Assembly (NCBI GenBank): GCA_024196135.1
Contig: JAMQCK010001185.1
Location: 1-11,035 of the forward strand
DNA length: 11,035 nucleotides
Direction of reading: 5' to 3'
Source of the DNA: Pleurotus ostreatus/Saccharomyces cerevisiae fusant
Taxonomy: Eukaryota; Opisthokonta
The position numbers and the translations under genes are program-made. This document shows positions 1 to 8,149 of the stretch, in pieces (position 1 is the stretch's first letter; the number at the start of each line of letters is the position of its first letter). Under the pieces are notes generated by a model that saw nothing but the letters and a program-made list of their open reading frames with translations, was not told the origin of the DNA and did not search any database.

Positions 1-47
1 TGCGGCAAAAAGGTGATATAATGTGGCTGACCATGAGGACGAACTAG

Positions 48-254
48 GGATCATGGATTCGCCAATGTGGGGTTGCTGGAACGCCAGAAGGCCTGCTCGC
101 GGTAGCGACGTACCTTACGCTGGTGAGCGTGGTCACCATAGGGTTGCTCAGGCGCATGTCCGCGGAAGATGAGACGCTGAAGAAGGAGTTTGGACGCGAA
201 TGGGACGAGTGGGCGGTTAGAGTTCCGAGGAAGCTTGTACCTCACGTTTACTGA
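48..254 (+). CDS. ICMT-like protein, C-terminal exon (partial)
   Basis: The last exon encodes 68 residues and a TGA stop at 252-254; the rest of the gene lies left of the window. The exon opens with GSWIRQCG, has a short hydrophobic stretch (about residues 19-33 of the exon), then an RM..ED..LKKEFGREWDEWA..VP block ending in PHVY. This is the signature tail of isoprenylcysteine carboxyl methyltransferases (Ste14/ICMT family), ER-membrane enzymes that use S-adenosylmethionine to methylate prenylated C-terminal cysteines. The arginine/glutamate-rich tail is part of the cofactor and active-site region in this family. The exon start at 48 follows an acceptor (TAG, 45-47) with a CTGAC branch site at 27-31; the same frame has a stop at 45, so 1-47 is read as intron. 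Mushroom genomes often hold several ICMT-like paralogues, so I do not claim orthology to Ste14. Confidence 0.85.
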   Translation, partial: GSWIRQCGVAGTPEGLLAVATYLTLVSVVTIGLLRRMSAEDETLKKEFGREWDEWAVRVPRKLVPHVY

Positions 255-616
255 GGGTGGTGAGGCAATTTTGGGGTTCGTCAAGGGTTCACCGCGGGAC
301 TTTCGAAGCTGAAAAGTATATATTAGACCTATGTAATACGCACCTACTACTTATCTGTAATATTCGCTAATATTCAAAGCTATGCGGTCAGACAGAGCAC
401 ACGGACAATGGCGGTCGTAACGAAGTTGATTCCGTGGCCAAGCGTGACCCAACGTGCACGGCAATCACCGACAATTGATCGATGGCGTCATTCCTAGTAG
501 ATGACCCACGTGCGTTTGGGCGCTTGTTTTCAGCGACTGTCATCTCAACCGTCCAGCGTCGGACTTTAAACAGAGCTTTCGAACGGCATCCTTCGTCCAA
601 GCAAGGGTATAGAAGG
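255..616. other. intergenic: ICMT-like 3' end and antiporter 5' region
   Basis: No gene is supported here. It should hold the 3' UTR of the ICMT-like gene and the promoter and 5' UTR of the antiporter. An AT-rich patch at about 314-376 includes a TATATATTA run (318-326) and an 8-bp direct repeat TAATATTC (358-365 and 368-375); either a polyadenylation region or a core promoter would fit. An ATG at 482 is in frame with the antiporter start at 617 and could add 45 residues. Its context is weak (T at -3), while the ATG at 617 has A at -3. Confidence 0.5.
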
Positions 617-2880
617 ATGTGGGAGCTACTCGAAGTCTGTATTTCAGTCTATCTCCCAACACGCTCACCCACTCGCCGGTAAGGTAACCAAACCGGGGCT
701 GGTGTACATCGTTGTAGGCGGATTCGTCGTTCTGGTGCGTCTCTACTCCTTCCTACATACTTCCTCTGACATGTTTATTCGCCAGTTCTCCATGATATCT
801 CTGCTGGTCAAAGAGAGGGCAAGTCCATCCTTATGCTGCACCATCTCCCCCGTATCGCCTCATACGAGGCTAACTCCATACTTTAGCTCTACATCAACGA
901 AGTTGTCCTCGGTACTTCGTTTGGTATCCTCATGGGCCCGCACTGTGCCGGGGTCTTCGACCCAAGAGACTGGGGCGAGATCACTAGCAGTGTAACGCTC
1001 GAGTTCATGCGCATCGTACTTGCTACCGGTCTCTTCGCCATTGGGGTCGAACTGCCTCGCAATTACATGTGGAAGCATGCCAAGGGACTCCTGGTCATGG
1101 TAGTCCCAACTATGGCAATTGGCTGGGTCATTGTAGCAGGTGCGCTTCCGTGTTCCGACGGTGAGTGATGGCTAATGCGTTGCCTCTTCAGCCATATTGC
1201 ACGGCTTGTTCCCTCGCCTAGATTACGTCTCCAGTCTTGCTATCGCGGCTTGCTTGACGCCAACCGACCCCATCATATCCGCTGCCATAGTCGGTACGTC
1301 TCGAGCCCCCAATGCTATATGCGACCACTGACGGCGAACCAGGCGGCAAGTTCGCCGTGAAGCACGTTCCGCTCAACTTGCGGCAGATAATCGCTGCCGA
1401 GTCTGCAGCAAACGATGGGCTTGCGTACCCTTTCTTGACCATCGGGATCTACTTGACTCTTGAGTCTTCGAAGGGTATCGCCTTCGAGAAATGGTTCATC
1501 ATTGGATGGCTTTGTATGTGCTTTACAGGATGATTTTGAACGCAGGGCTTACACAAGCCTGTAGACCAAGTTTTCATGGGTGTCGCCATCGGTGCCATAA
1601 TAGGTGGGCACTCACCCCAAATCTTCCTTCCAACCACTGACCTGTATCAGGTCGAGGGTTCGCCTACGTCATGAAGATCTCGCGCGCCAATGGCTTCATT
1701 GACCGAGAGTCTTATGTTGCGCAGTTTTTGGCCTTGTCCTTCCTCACTATCGGTGTAACAAGCGTTGTCGGAAGCGATGACTTACTTGCCGCATTCGCCG
1801 CCGGTAAGTAACTTCGCACGGGCTTGGGAAGCGGTCCTGACGTGTCATCCAGGTTCTGCCCTCTCATGGGACGGCGACTTCAACACTATGGTCGAAGGGG
1901 AGGTCTTCGCCTCCGTCATCGACCTTGTCTTGAACTGCGCCTGCTTCATCTACATCGGCGCATGGCTACCTTTCAACTCTTACAACTCCCCCGACATGGG
2001 GATTGAGCCGTGGCGCTTGGTTGTTCTTTTCTTCGCCATCCTCGCTCTTCGACGCATACCCTCTATGATGGTGCTCTTCAAAGCCGTGCCAGAAATCCGG
2101 ACCTGGAGGGAGGCGCTGTTCTGCGGCCACTTCGGTCCCATGGGCGTCGGCGCCATCTACGTTCAACAATTCGCCCTGGAGAAACTTGGCGGCGAACCGA
2201 AAGGGACACTCGACACTCAAGCGGACTTCCTCGCTGCGAGCATCCAGCCAATCGTCTCTTTCGTCGTTCTAGGCTCTATCATCGTCCGTGCGTATCACGG
2301 TTTCTGCGTCCGCTTTCGCCATACTTACGAGGTCGCAGATGGTCTCTCCATCCCCTTCTTCTCCTTCAGCAGGAACCTGTCCCGCTCCCTGACGATTACG
2401 CGTTCCCAGACGGACCAGTCTCACCGTGCCACCCGCACCCCTGACTGGCTTCTAGGCGCCCGACGCTTGAACCCGAACGCTCTGCCTACGCACATTGACA
2501 AGGACTTCGTCAGGGAGACATCCATGCCAGTTTCCGCGGAAGGCCAGACCTTCGCCATGTCCGACCGCTCCCCCACGCTTTCGGTCGACCTGTCGCCTGC
2601 AGCTATTGAGGAGGGCGCTTTTGTACACGGTGCGCAGAGCCCGGGACAGTGTGGCCTGCGCGTGAGCCGTATGAACACGCCCTCCCCAGAGCCGCATGGC
2701 CCTACCCGCGAGGGCACGTCGGGTCCCGCATCGGGCGCACAGACGCCAAAGTCGGTCAAGTTCCCCGAGCCCGCGGCGCTCGCGAAGGTCGTCGATGTCC
2801 ACAGGCATTTCCCGGAGCAGATTATCGCCACCGCCGACGAGCGCGACGCGGCGGACCGGGTGAAGGAGGAATCCCAATGA
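617..2880 (+). CDS. NHA1: Na+/H+ antiporter, Nha1/Sod2 family
   Basis: Fungal plasma-membrane antiporter that exports Na+ (and, in Nha1-type proteins, often K+) in exchange for H+. Exons: 617-634, 684-734, 786-818, 887-1139, 1192-1293, 1343-1513, 1565-1603, 1651-1803, 1853-2287, 2339-2880; 598 residues, all phases agree. The start MWELLEVTKPGLVY matches the opening of yeast Nha1 as I recall it, and FSMISLLVKER|LYINE also aligns without gaps. Ion-binding acidic residues are present: TPTD144P, ND177G and D265-D266 in GSDDLLAAFAAG, each one position below the Asp residues reported for S. pombe Sod2 (145, 178, 266, 267). The membrane domain runs to about residue 426. A Ser/Pro-rich cytoplasmic tail of about 170 residues follows, shorter than in yeast Nha1 and more like Sod2 in overall size. 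Most introns are 47-52 nt; the third is 68 nt with GC-AG ends, and the ninth is stop-free and in frame. It lies tail to tail with the next gene. Confidence 0.93.
819..886 (+). other. GC-AG intron in the antiporter gene
   Basis: Intron 3 of the antiporter begins GCAAGT and ends CTTTAG, with a GCTAAC branch site (879-874 region, about 10 nt before the acceptor). GC-AG introns are a known minor class that is still removed by the major spliceosome; GCAAGT after AGG is their typical strong donor. The join gives KER|LYINE, which the family demands. The nearest GT (823-824) would shift the frame and soon reach a stop, so it cannot replace this donor. Confidence 0.88.
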
Positions 2881-3124
2881 CATTGGCTAGTCGTCCGCAA
2901 GGACACAAAGAGGCGCACCGGGCCGTACACGAAGGTCGCGGGGTGCATAGATCCAGTCCGTCAGCTGTGTAGTACAGTTTGCGTATCGTCCGGTGTATTA
3001 CACGCGCGATGCTATATACTGGCTGCCCATAGAAGATGTGCAAAGGTCACAACAATGCAAGTCCGAGCTCAATAACAATACAGAACAGAGCGAGAGTAGG
3101 TGCTTCGGTGAAGTACAGGGTGGT
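2881..3124. other. tail-to-tail intergenic region
   Basis: This 244-bp gap separates two converging stop codons and should carry both 3' UTRs. I see no gene. An 11-nt odd palindrome GTGTATTACAC lies at 2993-3003; it is too short to call a terminator. Confidence 0.5.
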
Positions 3125-4204
3125 TTACTCGTTGGGATTGGTACGGCCGGCCTAGGATGGATGCAAGTCAGCGAGGTCAAGAGAAGCTGTATACAACGTT
3201 CGCGCACCTGTTGGTCCCCGCCGCGATCTGGACCTTCTCCACAGCCACACAGCCATTCGTGCCACCAGCGCGTCGCTATTACCGGCTCTTCCTCGACTTC
3301 AGAAGACGACCGACTGGAAGCATTTATGGGAGTGATTGGGGTCGGCGGCGTGTGTATTGGGGGCGGCGTCCTCGGTGGTGGAAGATCTAGGGGCTTCGGC
3401 GTCGGGGCATGGCGCAGGGTAGATTCGCGACGCGCCAACAGCACAGGTCCGTCGGGCGTGGGACCAGTAGCAGTCGATGCGTCCGGCACCTCCGCGAGGG
3501 GCTCCATGACCGGACCGGTCTGGGCGGGGTCCGCAAATGGGTCGTCGTCGGGCCTGCGCCGGTGCTCGTTGAAGGTCGGGGAAGGGGTGGGCGTGGCGAT
3601 GTCGTCGAGCGGCAGGCTGGCGTCAAGCGAGTCTCGCGACTGCAGCGCGCGATGATTGCCCAACGGGCCGCCAGTCGGCGGCCGTGGAGGCGAGCGGGTA
3701 GAAGAGCCGGAGAAGAGCATCGACGCACGGCGGGCGACGGCGCTCACCAACGAGGACCGATCCCCCGCGCTGCCGTTGACCGACTCGCGCGCTTTACGGC
3801 GGCGCTCGCGCTCGGCGAGCTCCCACTGGCGCAGCGTCTACACCGCGCATCAGAAACGGTTCACGCGCAGAAACTAGACCGCTCACCTCTTCTACCCGCC
3901 GCGTCTCTGCTTCTTCGTCGTTTATGGGCGGGTACGAGCTTCCAGACCCCGATCGCTCGAATTCGTCGTCATCGCCCTCCGTGTCGGTCGACGGACTGCG
4001 CTCCTTCCCCTTGCGCTTCGGCGAGACGTGCGCCTCCTCAGACTCCGTGTCTTCGTGCCAAGCATGCGCGCGCGAGAGGTCCTCTTCTGCCGGCGAGGGT
4101 GGGACCTGCTTTCCTGCTGCAACTGGGGCCTGCTTAACTGGCGTCTGCAACTTCTGAGGCCCATCGCCGGCCGTGATGGTCTCCAGCGATGATATGGAGG
4201 ACAT
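3125..4204 (-). CDS. low-complexity Pro/Ser-rich protein, unknown function
   Basis: I do not recognise a named family. Exons in coding order: 4204-3887, 3837-3208, 3151-3125; 324 residues. Both introns (49 and 56 nt) have GT-AG ends and CTGAT/CTGAC branch sites. The protein looks mostly disordered and cytosolic or nuclear, with no signal peptide or membrane segment. Residues 38-106 are acidic and contain a basic KRKGKER run (63-69, possible nuclear signal). Residues 107-126 form a charged helix (QWELAERERRRKARES), followed by Ser/Pro/Thr-rich stretches, a DDDPF motif (203-207), and many TP/SP sites (about 150-276). The end is unlike the rest: RWWHEWLCGCGEG (296-308), then the tiny last exon adds AGRTNPNE. 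The Trp/Cys block and short tail look conserved rather than random and probably mark the functional part; my impression that other mushroom genomes hold relatives is from memory. Missing the last splice would add about 50 unrelated residues. Confidence 0.77.
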
Positions 4205-4524
4205 GGGAGGAGGGGAGCGGCGCGGGCGGCGCCGTCGTCGGGAAGGTGGGAGTTAGTGTTGAAGGGAGAATGCCATTTTGAGATCAATCCGGCTGTCGTC
4301 ATCGTCATGATGGCAGCGCGGCGCTTGTCCCCGAGATCAATCCGGCTGTCGTCATCGTCATGATGGCAGCGCGGCGCTTGTCCCCGAGAATTGCTGTTTT
4401 TGGCAACAATTATGCGCGCATCCGGCCCTGGAAACCCTGATGGCGTGGCAAACAGTTTGAGATGCGCTCAGTGAAGGGCATCCAAACATTGGGTATACAA
4501 TATAGTTGTACAAGTCGAGCAAAT
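4205..4524. other. intergenic: upstream region of the Pro/Ser-rich gene
   Basis: This 320-bp stretch lies between the stop of the cysteine-rich gene and the start of the Pro/Ser-rich gene, both on the minus strand. It must hold the 3' UTR of one and the promoter of the other. Its only clear structure is the 53-bp tandem duplication described separately. No TATA box or further gene was seen. Confidence 0.55.
4280..4389. repeat. 53-bp perfect tandem duplication
   Basis: Two identical 53-bp units lie head to tail at 4280-4332 and 4333-4385; the match runs four bases into a third unit (to 4389), about 2.1 copies. Each unit starts GAGATCAATCCGGC and ends GCGCTTGTCCCC. The repeat begins 76 bp upstream of the start codon of the Pro/Ser-rich gene, so it lies in its promoter or 5' UTR. 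The identity of the copies points to a recent duplication or an assembly artefact. Confidence 0.97.
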
Positions 4525-5887
4525 CTACCACTCAGCACGCCTCGGAGAGTCCACAAAAGTCTGCGATGATCCTTTGTGGCGAAGGATAGGCGCATGCGAA
4601 TCGTCCGAGTACGTAGTCCCAATTCCGCTGATCTGCGACGCATTTGGACTCGCAAAGACCGTGTTGTTCTCTCTCATATACTTGAGCTCTTCGTGCAGGG
4701 CACTCTGTAGGGAGTGTCAGCGGCCTGTATCGCATACGGCGGGTGAGTTGAATATACCTGATCCCTCCAATATTGCAAGCGTTTCTCGCGCTCAACCCGT
4801 CCTTGCTTACGATGCAACATGAAGAGGCCGACCAAGATGCCCACAGTGACTGATGAGCGGGACAGTCAGTAGACGCCAGGGGATAATATGGCCGATACGT
4901 ACTAGCAAGGGTACCCCCTCCGATAACAATGTACACCCACGAAGGCAGTTTGCGCAGGGCAGATGGCGGCTCTCCGCATTTGCCGTCTGCCAGGCAATTG
5001 TAAGATTCGCATCTGCAAAGGCGCATCGTAAGCGAGGGTTGCAGAAGCACGAGGGCGAGCATACTCTTTATCTGCTGTACAAATTTCTCCGACGTCCTTC
5101 GTCTTCATACAGATGAGTTGCTGCGAGTCACAGTACGAACCAATCTTGCAGTTGTCTCTGTTTCCCTGCGTCAGCGGCACCATTTCAAGGGCACGACAAA
5201 GCACTGACCTTGAGACGATCTGCGCAAATTCTCCGCCAGCGGTATAGGCAATGTATGCCGTATTCTCGACCACGCACGTCTCCCCAATCGTTACATTCGC
5301 CCACCTTTCAGCAGCGCATCAGTGCTTGCGACTGGATCGACAAGCTGCGAAAGTACGCACATACAGGTATTGTTCAGACATACCGTGCCGTTATGATTTC
5401 GGCCAGCGCCGCTATGATCTGCGAGCTTCCTCCAATCTGGAGGTGCTTCACATTGATCTATTCGCCCGTCAGCCCAAATTCGTCGCCCTCGCTAAGCGTT
5501 TCGTTCATACCGTCGCGGTTGAGCTGACATCGGCTGTCTACTCTGAGCAGAGGTTGGCATGCATCCTCTTCGTCTGGACAAAACGTCGTATGATTACACA
5601 AGGGCGGAAAAGAATCCGGGTCATTATAGCTATCCTCGCTTGAGTACCAACTCATTAGGCCATGAGGTTGCTTACCCGAGGGGAAAGATATCCCTCCTGC
5701 AGCCCTTTGGCATACACGTCCCATTAGACGCGCAGTACGTATGCGAGTTGCAATCGCTATAGAACTGATACGTCCCAATCTGGAGTCGGTTGTTGCCTGT
5801 TGAGCAGGACTCCCATTTGTTCTGGCTTCCAGCCCGAGCGAGGGCGGCAAAAGCAAGCAAGAAAGCAGTAAAAGATGCCCTGTTCAT
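4525..5887 (-). CDS. secreted cysteine-rich single-pass membrane protein
   Basis: No named family is recognised. Exons in coding order: 5887-5676, 5629-5511, 5457-5361, 5304-5209, 5157-5065, 5012-4903, 4849-4758, 4704-4525; 332 residues. Introns are 46-56 nt, nearly all with clear CTGAC/CTGAT/CTTAC/CTAAT branch sites. Layout: signal peptide (1-19), ectodomain (20-231) with 20 cysteines, an even number suited to ten disulfides, one transmembrane helix (about 232-255), then a basic HRKQGRVEREKR stop-transfer segment and a cytosolic tail of about 75 residues rich in Ser. Cysteines occur as repeated C-x(5-9)-C pairs (for example SYC..QLIC, GEIC..KEC, NC..KC), like a chain of small EGF-like or dickkopf-like knots. 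NxT/NxS sites are frequent. The shape suggests a cell-surface sensor or wall-linked protein, but that is inference. The first acceptor is placed so that the join reads PLGYND; using an AG 9 nt earlier would add three residues. Confidence 0.87.
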
Positions 5888-6208
5888 GATTCTGAAGGGC
5901 AGGTGCAGCGCCCGCGTGATGGGGTACGACAGTTGCGTGGGGCGTGCGATCAAGGAGGAGGGAAAAGGGAAGTGACAAAGAAAAGCCCAAACGGAGGTAA
6001 TTTTGATCCCGCGCCACAACCGGCAACATCCGGTGGGTCCGCATTTGACGGGTTTTGGCTTATATATCTCTTTGAGAGCACGAAAAGTGATTCTGAGGGG
6101 TAAGTTCTGCCAAGCCTGCGGGAGTCGAGGGAAGGGACTACCCCAGGGCCTTGGAAGGACCTCATACGAATGACGGGACTTGGGTTTGCCACGCATGTGC
6201 AAATGTAA
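5888..6208. other. divergent promoter region
   Basis: The gap of 528 bp (5888-6415) between the start codons of two divergent genes holds a tRNA gene and no other gene I can support. The left part is the likely promoter and 5' UTR of the cysteine-rich gene and includes a TATA-like element. Confidence 0.5.
6059..6066 (-). promoter_or_regulatory. TATA-like element of the cysteine-rich gene
   Basis: The minus strand reads TATATAAG here, a good match to a TATA box, 172 nt upstream of the ATG at 5887. It would imply a 5' UTR of roughly 100-140 nt. There is no direct evidence for the transcription start. Confidence 0.38.
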
Positions 6209-6309
6209 GGCCAGATGACCGAGTGGTTAAGGTGATGCCCTGCTACAACCCGTAGCCTCAGCCCAGGCATTGTGCTTTGCACGCGGGTGTTCGAATCGCC
6301 CTCTGGTCG
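6209..6309 (+). tRNA. tRNA-Ser (GCT) with 19-nt intron
   Basis: All parts of a class II tRNA are present. Acceptor stem GGCCAGA (6209-6215) pairs with TCTGGTC (6302-6308) with one G-U, and the discriminator is G6309. The D stem is ACC/GGT (6218-6233) around GAGTGGTTAA. The anticodon stem is ATGCC (6235-6239) with GGCAT (6266-6270); the mature loop is CTGCTAA with anticodon GCT at 6242-6244. The intron is 6246-6264, after position 37 as in nuclear tRNAs, and its GTAGC (6252-6256) pairs with GCTAC (6242-6246), the usual anticodon-intron helix. A long variable arm GTGC-TTT-GCAC follows, then T stem-loop GGGTG-TTCGAAT-CGCCC. The A box (TGACCGAGTGG) and B box (GTTCGAATC) are intact, so the gene should be active; it reads AGC/AGU serine codons. 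Confidence 0.94.
6246..6264 (+). other. tRNA intron
   Basis: The 19-nt intron lies one base 3' of the anticodon, the standard site in eukaryotic nuclear tRNA genes. Removing it restores a 7-nt anticodon loop closed by a 5-bp stem. Confidence 0.88.
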
Positions 6310-6313
6310 AACC

Positions 6314-6318
6314 TTTTT
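6314..6318 (+). terminator. RNA polymerase III terminator (T5)
   Basis: A run of five T residues begins 5 nt after the discriminator base of the tRNA gene, the normal Pol III stop signal. Confidence 0.85.
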
Positions 6319-6415
6319 GTCCTTCCGCGTGTCGGAAGTTGTGACGCAAACCCCGCGAATATCAGGAGGGCACGATCACGCGGCAGGCGACTCTTTCACC
6401 GCGACGCTCATTACC

Positions 6416-8149
6416 ATGTGTCTGCTGGATCTTCCCGTCGAGCTGCTTGCAGAGGCCCTCCAGCATCTGGACTACCCTCATCTCCTACTCATACGACAGG
6501 TGTGCATCTCCTCTCAATACTGTAAGGTGAACCTCATTCCATCTCCCAGGTATGCCGCTCCCTTCGAGATGCAATCGACCATACAGCCAGACTCCGCTAC
6601 CGTCTGGAACTAGCGAGGGAAGGCATGCAAGATGGAAGCAGACACGACCTCGGATCTGCCGATCGCCTACAGAAGCTCAAAGAGTACAAGCAAGCATGGC
6701 GCGCGCTCGACTGGTCCGCGAACAGGAAGGTTCTTCATGGAGGGGTCTTCGCGATCTCGGGGGACATCGTCGCGTGCTCCAAGCGCACCGAACCAACGCA
6801 CATCACCTTCACGCGGATAGAGTCAAAGCTGAGGGGTGTGGAAGGTCACCAGTGGAAGATCGACGCGCCGAGAGGGCTGCGAGACTTTGTCATTGAGCCT
6901 GTTCTGGATCTGGTGGTCGTGCTTGTTGACGGAAGGTGAGTTTCAAGTTCGTCCTCAACTATTCCATGGTCTAATCGCGTATAGGGATGCAACCTTTGAG
7001 CTCCACTTGATCGCGATGTCGACTGGCCAACCCCATCCTAGCGCCACTAAGCCTATCATCCCTGTCCCCCTCACCTTTGTTGCTGCTGACTTCAAGCCCA
7101 TGATCTACGAAGACCGATTGGGAGTGCTCTTCACGTCTCATAGCCTCAGCTACACCTACTTCACCGTTTGGAACTGGCAAACGGGCGAGAAATACAGGGT
7201 ACGCCACTGATCCTCAGTTTCGTCGTTCACTATCGTCATCTCCCACCCCAGCGCCCCTTCCGTGCTCGCCGCGTCCCCTCCGCCACCTTCCTCACCCGAG
7301 ACCTCGTCGCCATGCCCTACAGCTGCTACAATCTCGACGATCACACCACCAGCACCACCGCTCTCCTCGTCGCCGACATCTCTGACCCGCACAAGCCGCA
7401 CCGCGTTTGCCGCCTCTTCCTCCCGCCCGCCGCGCCCGATATCACCCTCTTCGCCGACTTCATCTGGGACCAGCCGCTCTCGCGGACCTCAGATCGCCCC
7501 CGCCCCGGCTGGTTCGCCCCCGCGTCGCAGGAGCGCGTGCTCGGGCTCAGCGTCAGCGGCTTCGACGTCGACTTTGGTACTACGCCGCCCACATCGACGA
7601 TGTTCATCATCTCCGTCCCCCACGTCGTCGAGCGCATCCAGCAGCGGCTCGCCGCGTCCGGGGAGAAGCGCGCCACCTTCGAGTGGGCGGATTGGGGGCC
7701 GGACTGCTCGCGCGTCTTCTCCCACAACTGTCCTGCACTCTGGCTTTCGTTCATCCACGGCACGAAGTACGCGATCCTGGACGACGAAGCAGTACCGCCC
7801 ACTGGTTACACGGTCTACGACTTCTCGCGCTCCGCCGTGCAAGACCCTCAAGGCGAGAACCCTGAAGCCAACGACTTCATCATCAAGGGAAGAGACGTCT
7901 TCGCCGAGCGCGGCGCTTTCGCGATACCCGTAGAAACGAGACTTCCCTACCGCTCGATGTGGCGTCCACTTGAGCCAGAGGTGGTTGAATGGATTGGTCG
8001 GCTAGGGGGTGACACCGGCTCCGTCATGTTGGTAGAAGACGGCGTTGTATTTTCTCCGGTACGTCGTTGCTCTTCTGCCAACTGGTGTAGTACTTATCTG
8101 ACGCGTCTCGTAGGATGCAGGCGGTGAATACTGGGCGTGGACCGTGTAA
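6416..8149 (+). CDS. F-box domain protein
   Basis: Probable substrate-recognition subunit of an SCF ubiquitin ligase; the F-box binds Skp1 and the rest would bind the target. Exons: 6416-6499, 6550-6935, 6985-7198, 7252-8058, 8114-8149; 508 residues, introns 49-55 nt. The F-box spans about residues 1-42: LDLPVELLAEALQHLDYPHLLLIRQ|VCRSLRDAI, split by intron 1 just before VCR, and is followed by a basic LRYRLELAREGMQDG segment common in mushroom F-box proteins. The remaining 430 residues carry scattered Trp motifs (FTVWNWQTGEKY, FIWDQPL, FEWADWGPDC, WAWTV at the end) suggestive of beta-propeller-like blades, but no clear WD40 or Kelch repeat. Such proteins form large, fast-changing families in Agaricomycetes; the target cannot be inferred. 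The start follows the tRNA terminator by only 98 nt. The last exon is just 36 nt and adds DAGGEYWAWTV. Confidence 0.9.

Noticed and set aside
1161..1191. Strong GTGAGT donor at 1161 in antiporter intron 4.
   Set aside because: It would leave a 31-nt intron, too short here, and add seven residues where the alignment to yeast Nha1 has no gap. The donor at 1140 fits.
2421..2948. Minus-strand frames of 143 and 175 codons across the antiporter tail.
   Set aside because: They are shadows of exon 10, whose plus-strand frame has proper family context and length.
2993..3003. Palindrome GTGTATTACAC in the convergent gap.
   Set aside because: Five-base arms are expected by chance in a window this size and no loop or T-run follows.
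3409..4137. 242-codon plus-strand frame opposite the Pro/Ser-rich gene.
   Set aside because: Arg/Ala-rich and without domain signs; it is the antisense of GC-rich exons with clear splice sites on the other strand.
5381..5400. GTATGT donor-like site inside exon 3 of the cysteine-rich gene (minus strand, before VCLNNTC).
   Set aside because: Using it would remove two cysteines and leave an odd count, and the frame through it joins well with the next exon.
7262..7933. Long open frames on both strands inside the F-box gene, some over 200 codons.
   Set aside because: They overlap exon 4 in other frames; GC-rich third positions remove stop codons. Translations are Ser/Pro/Arg runs without domain features.
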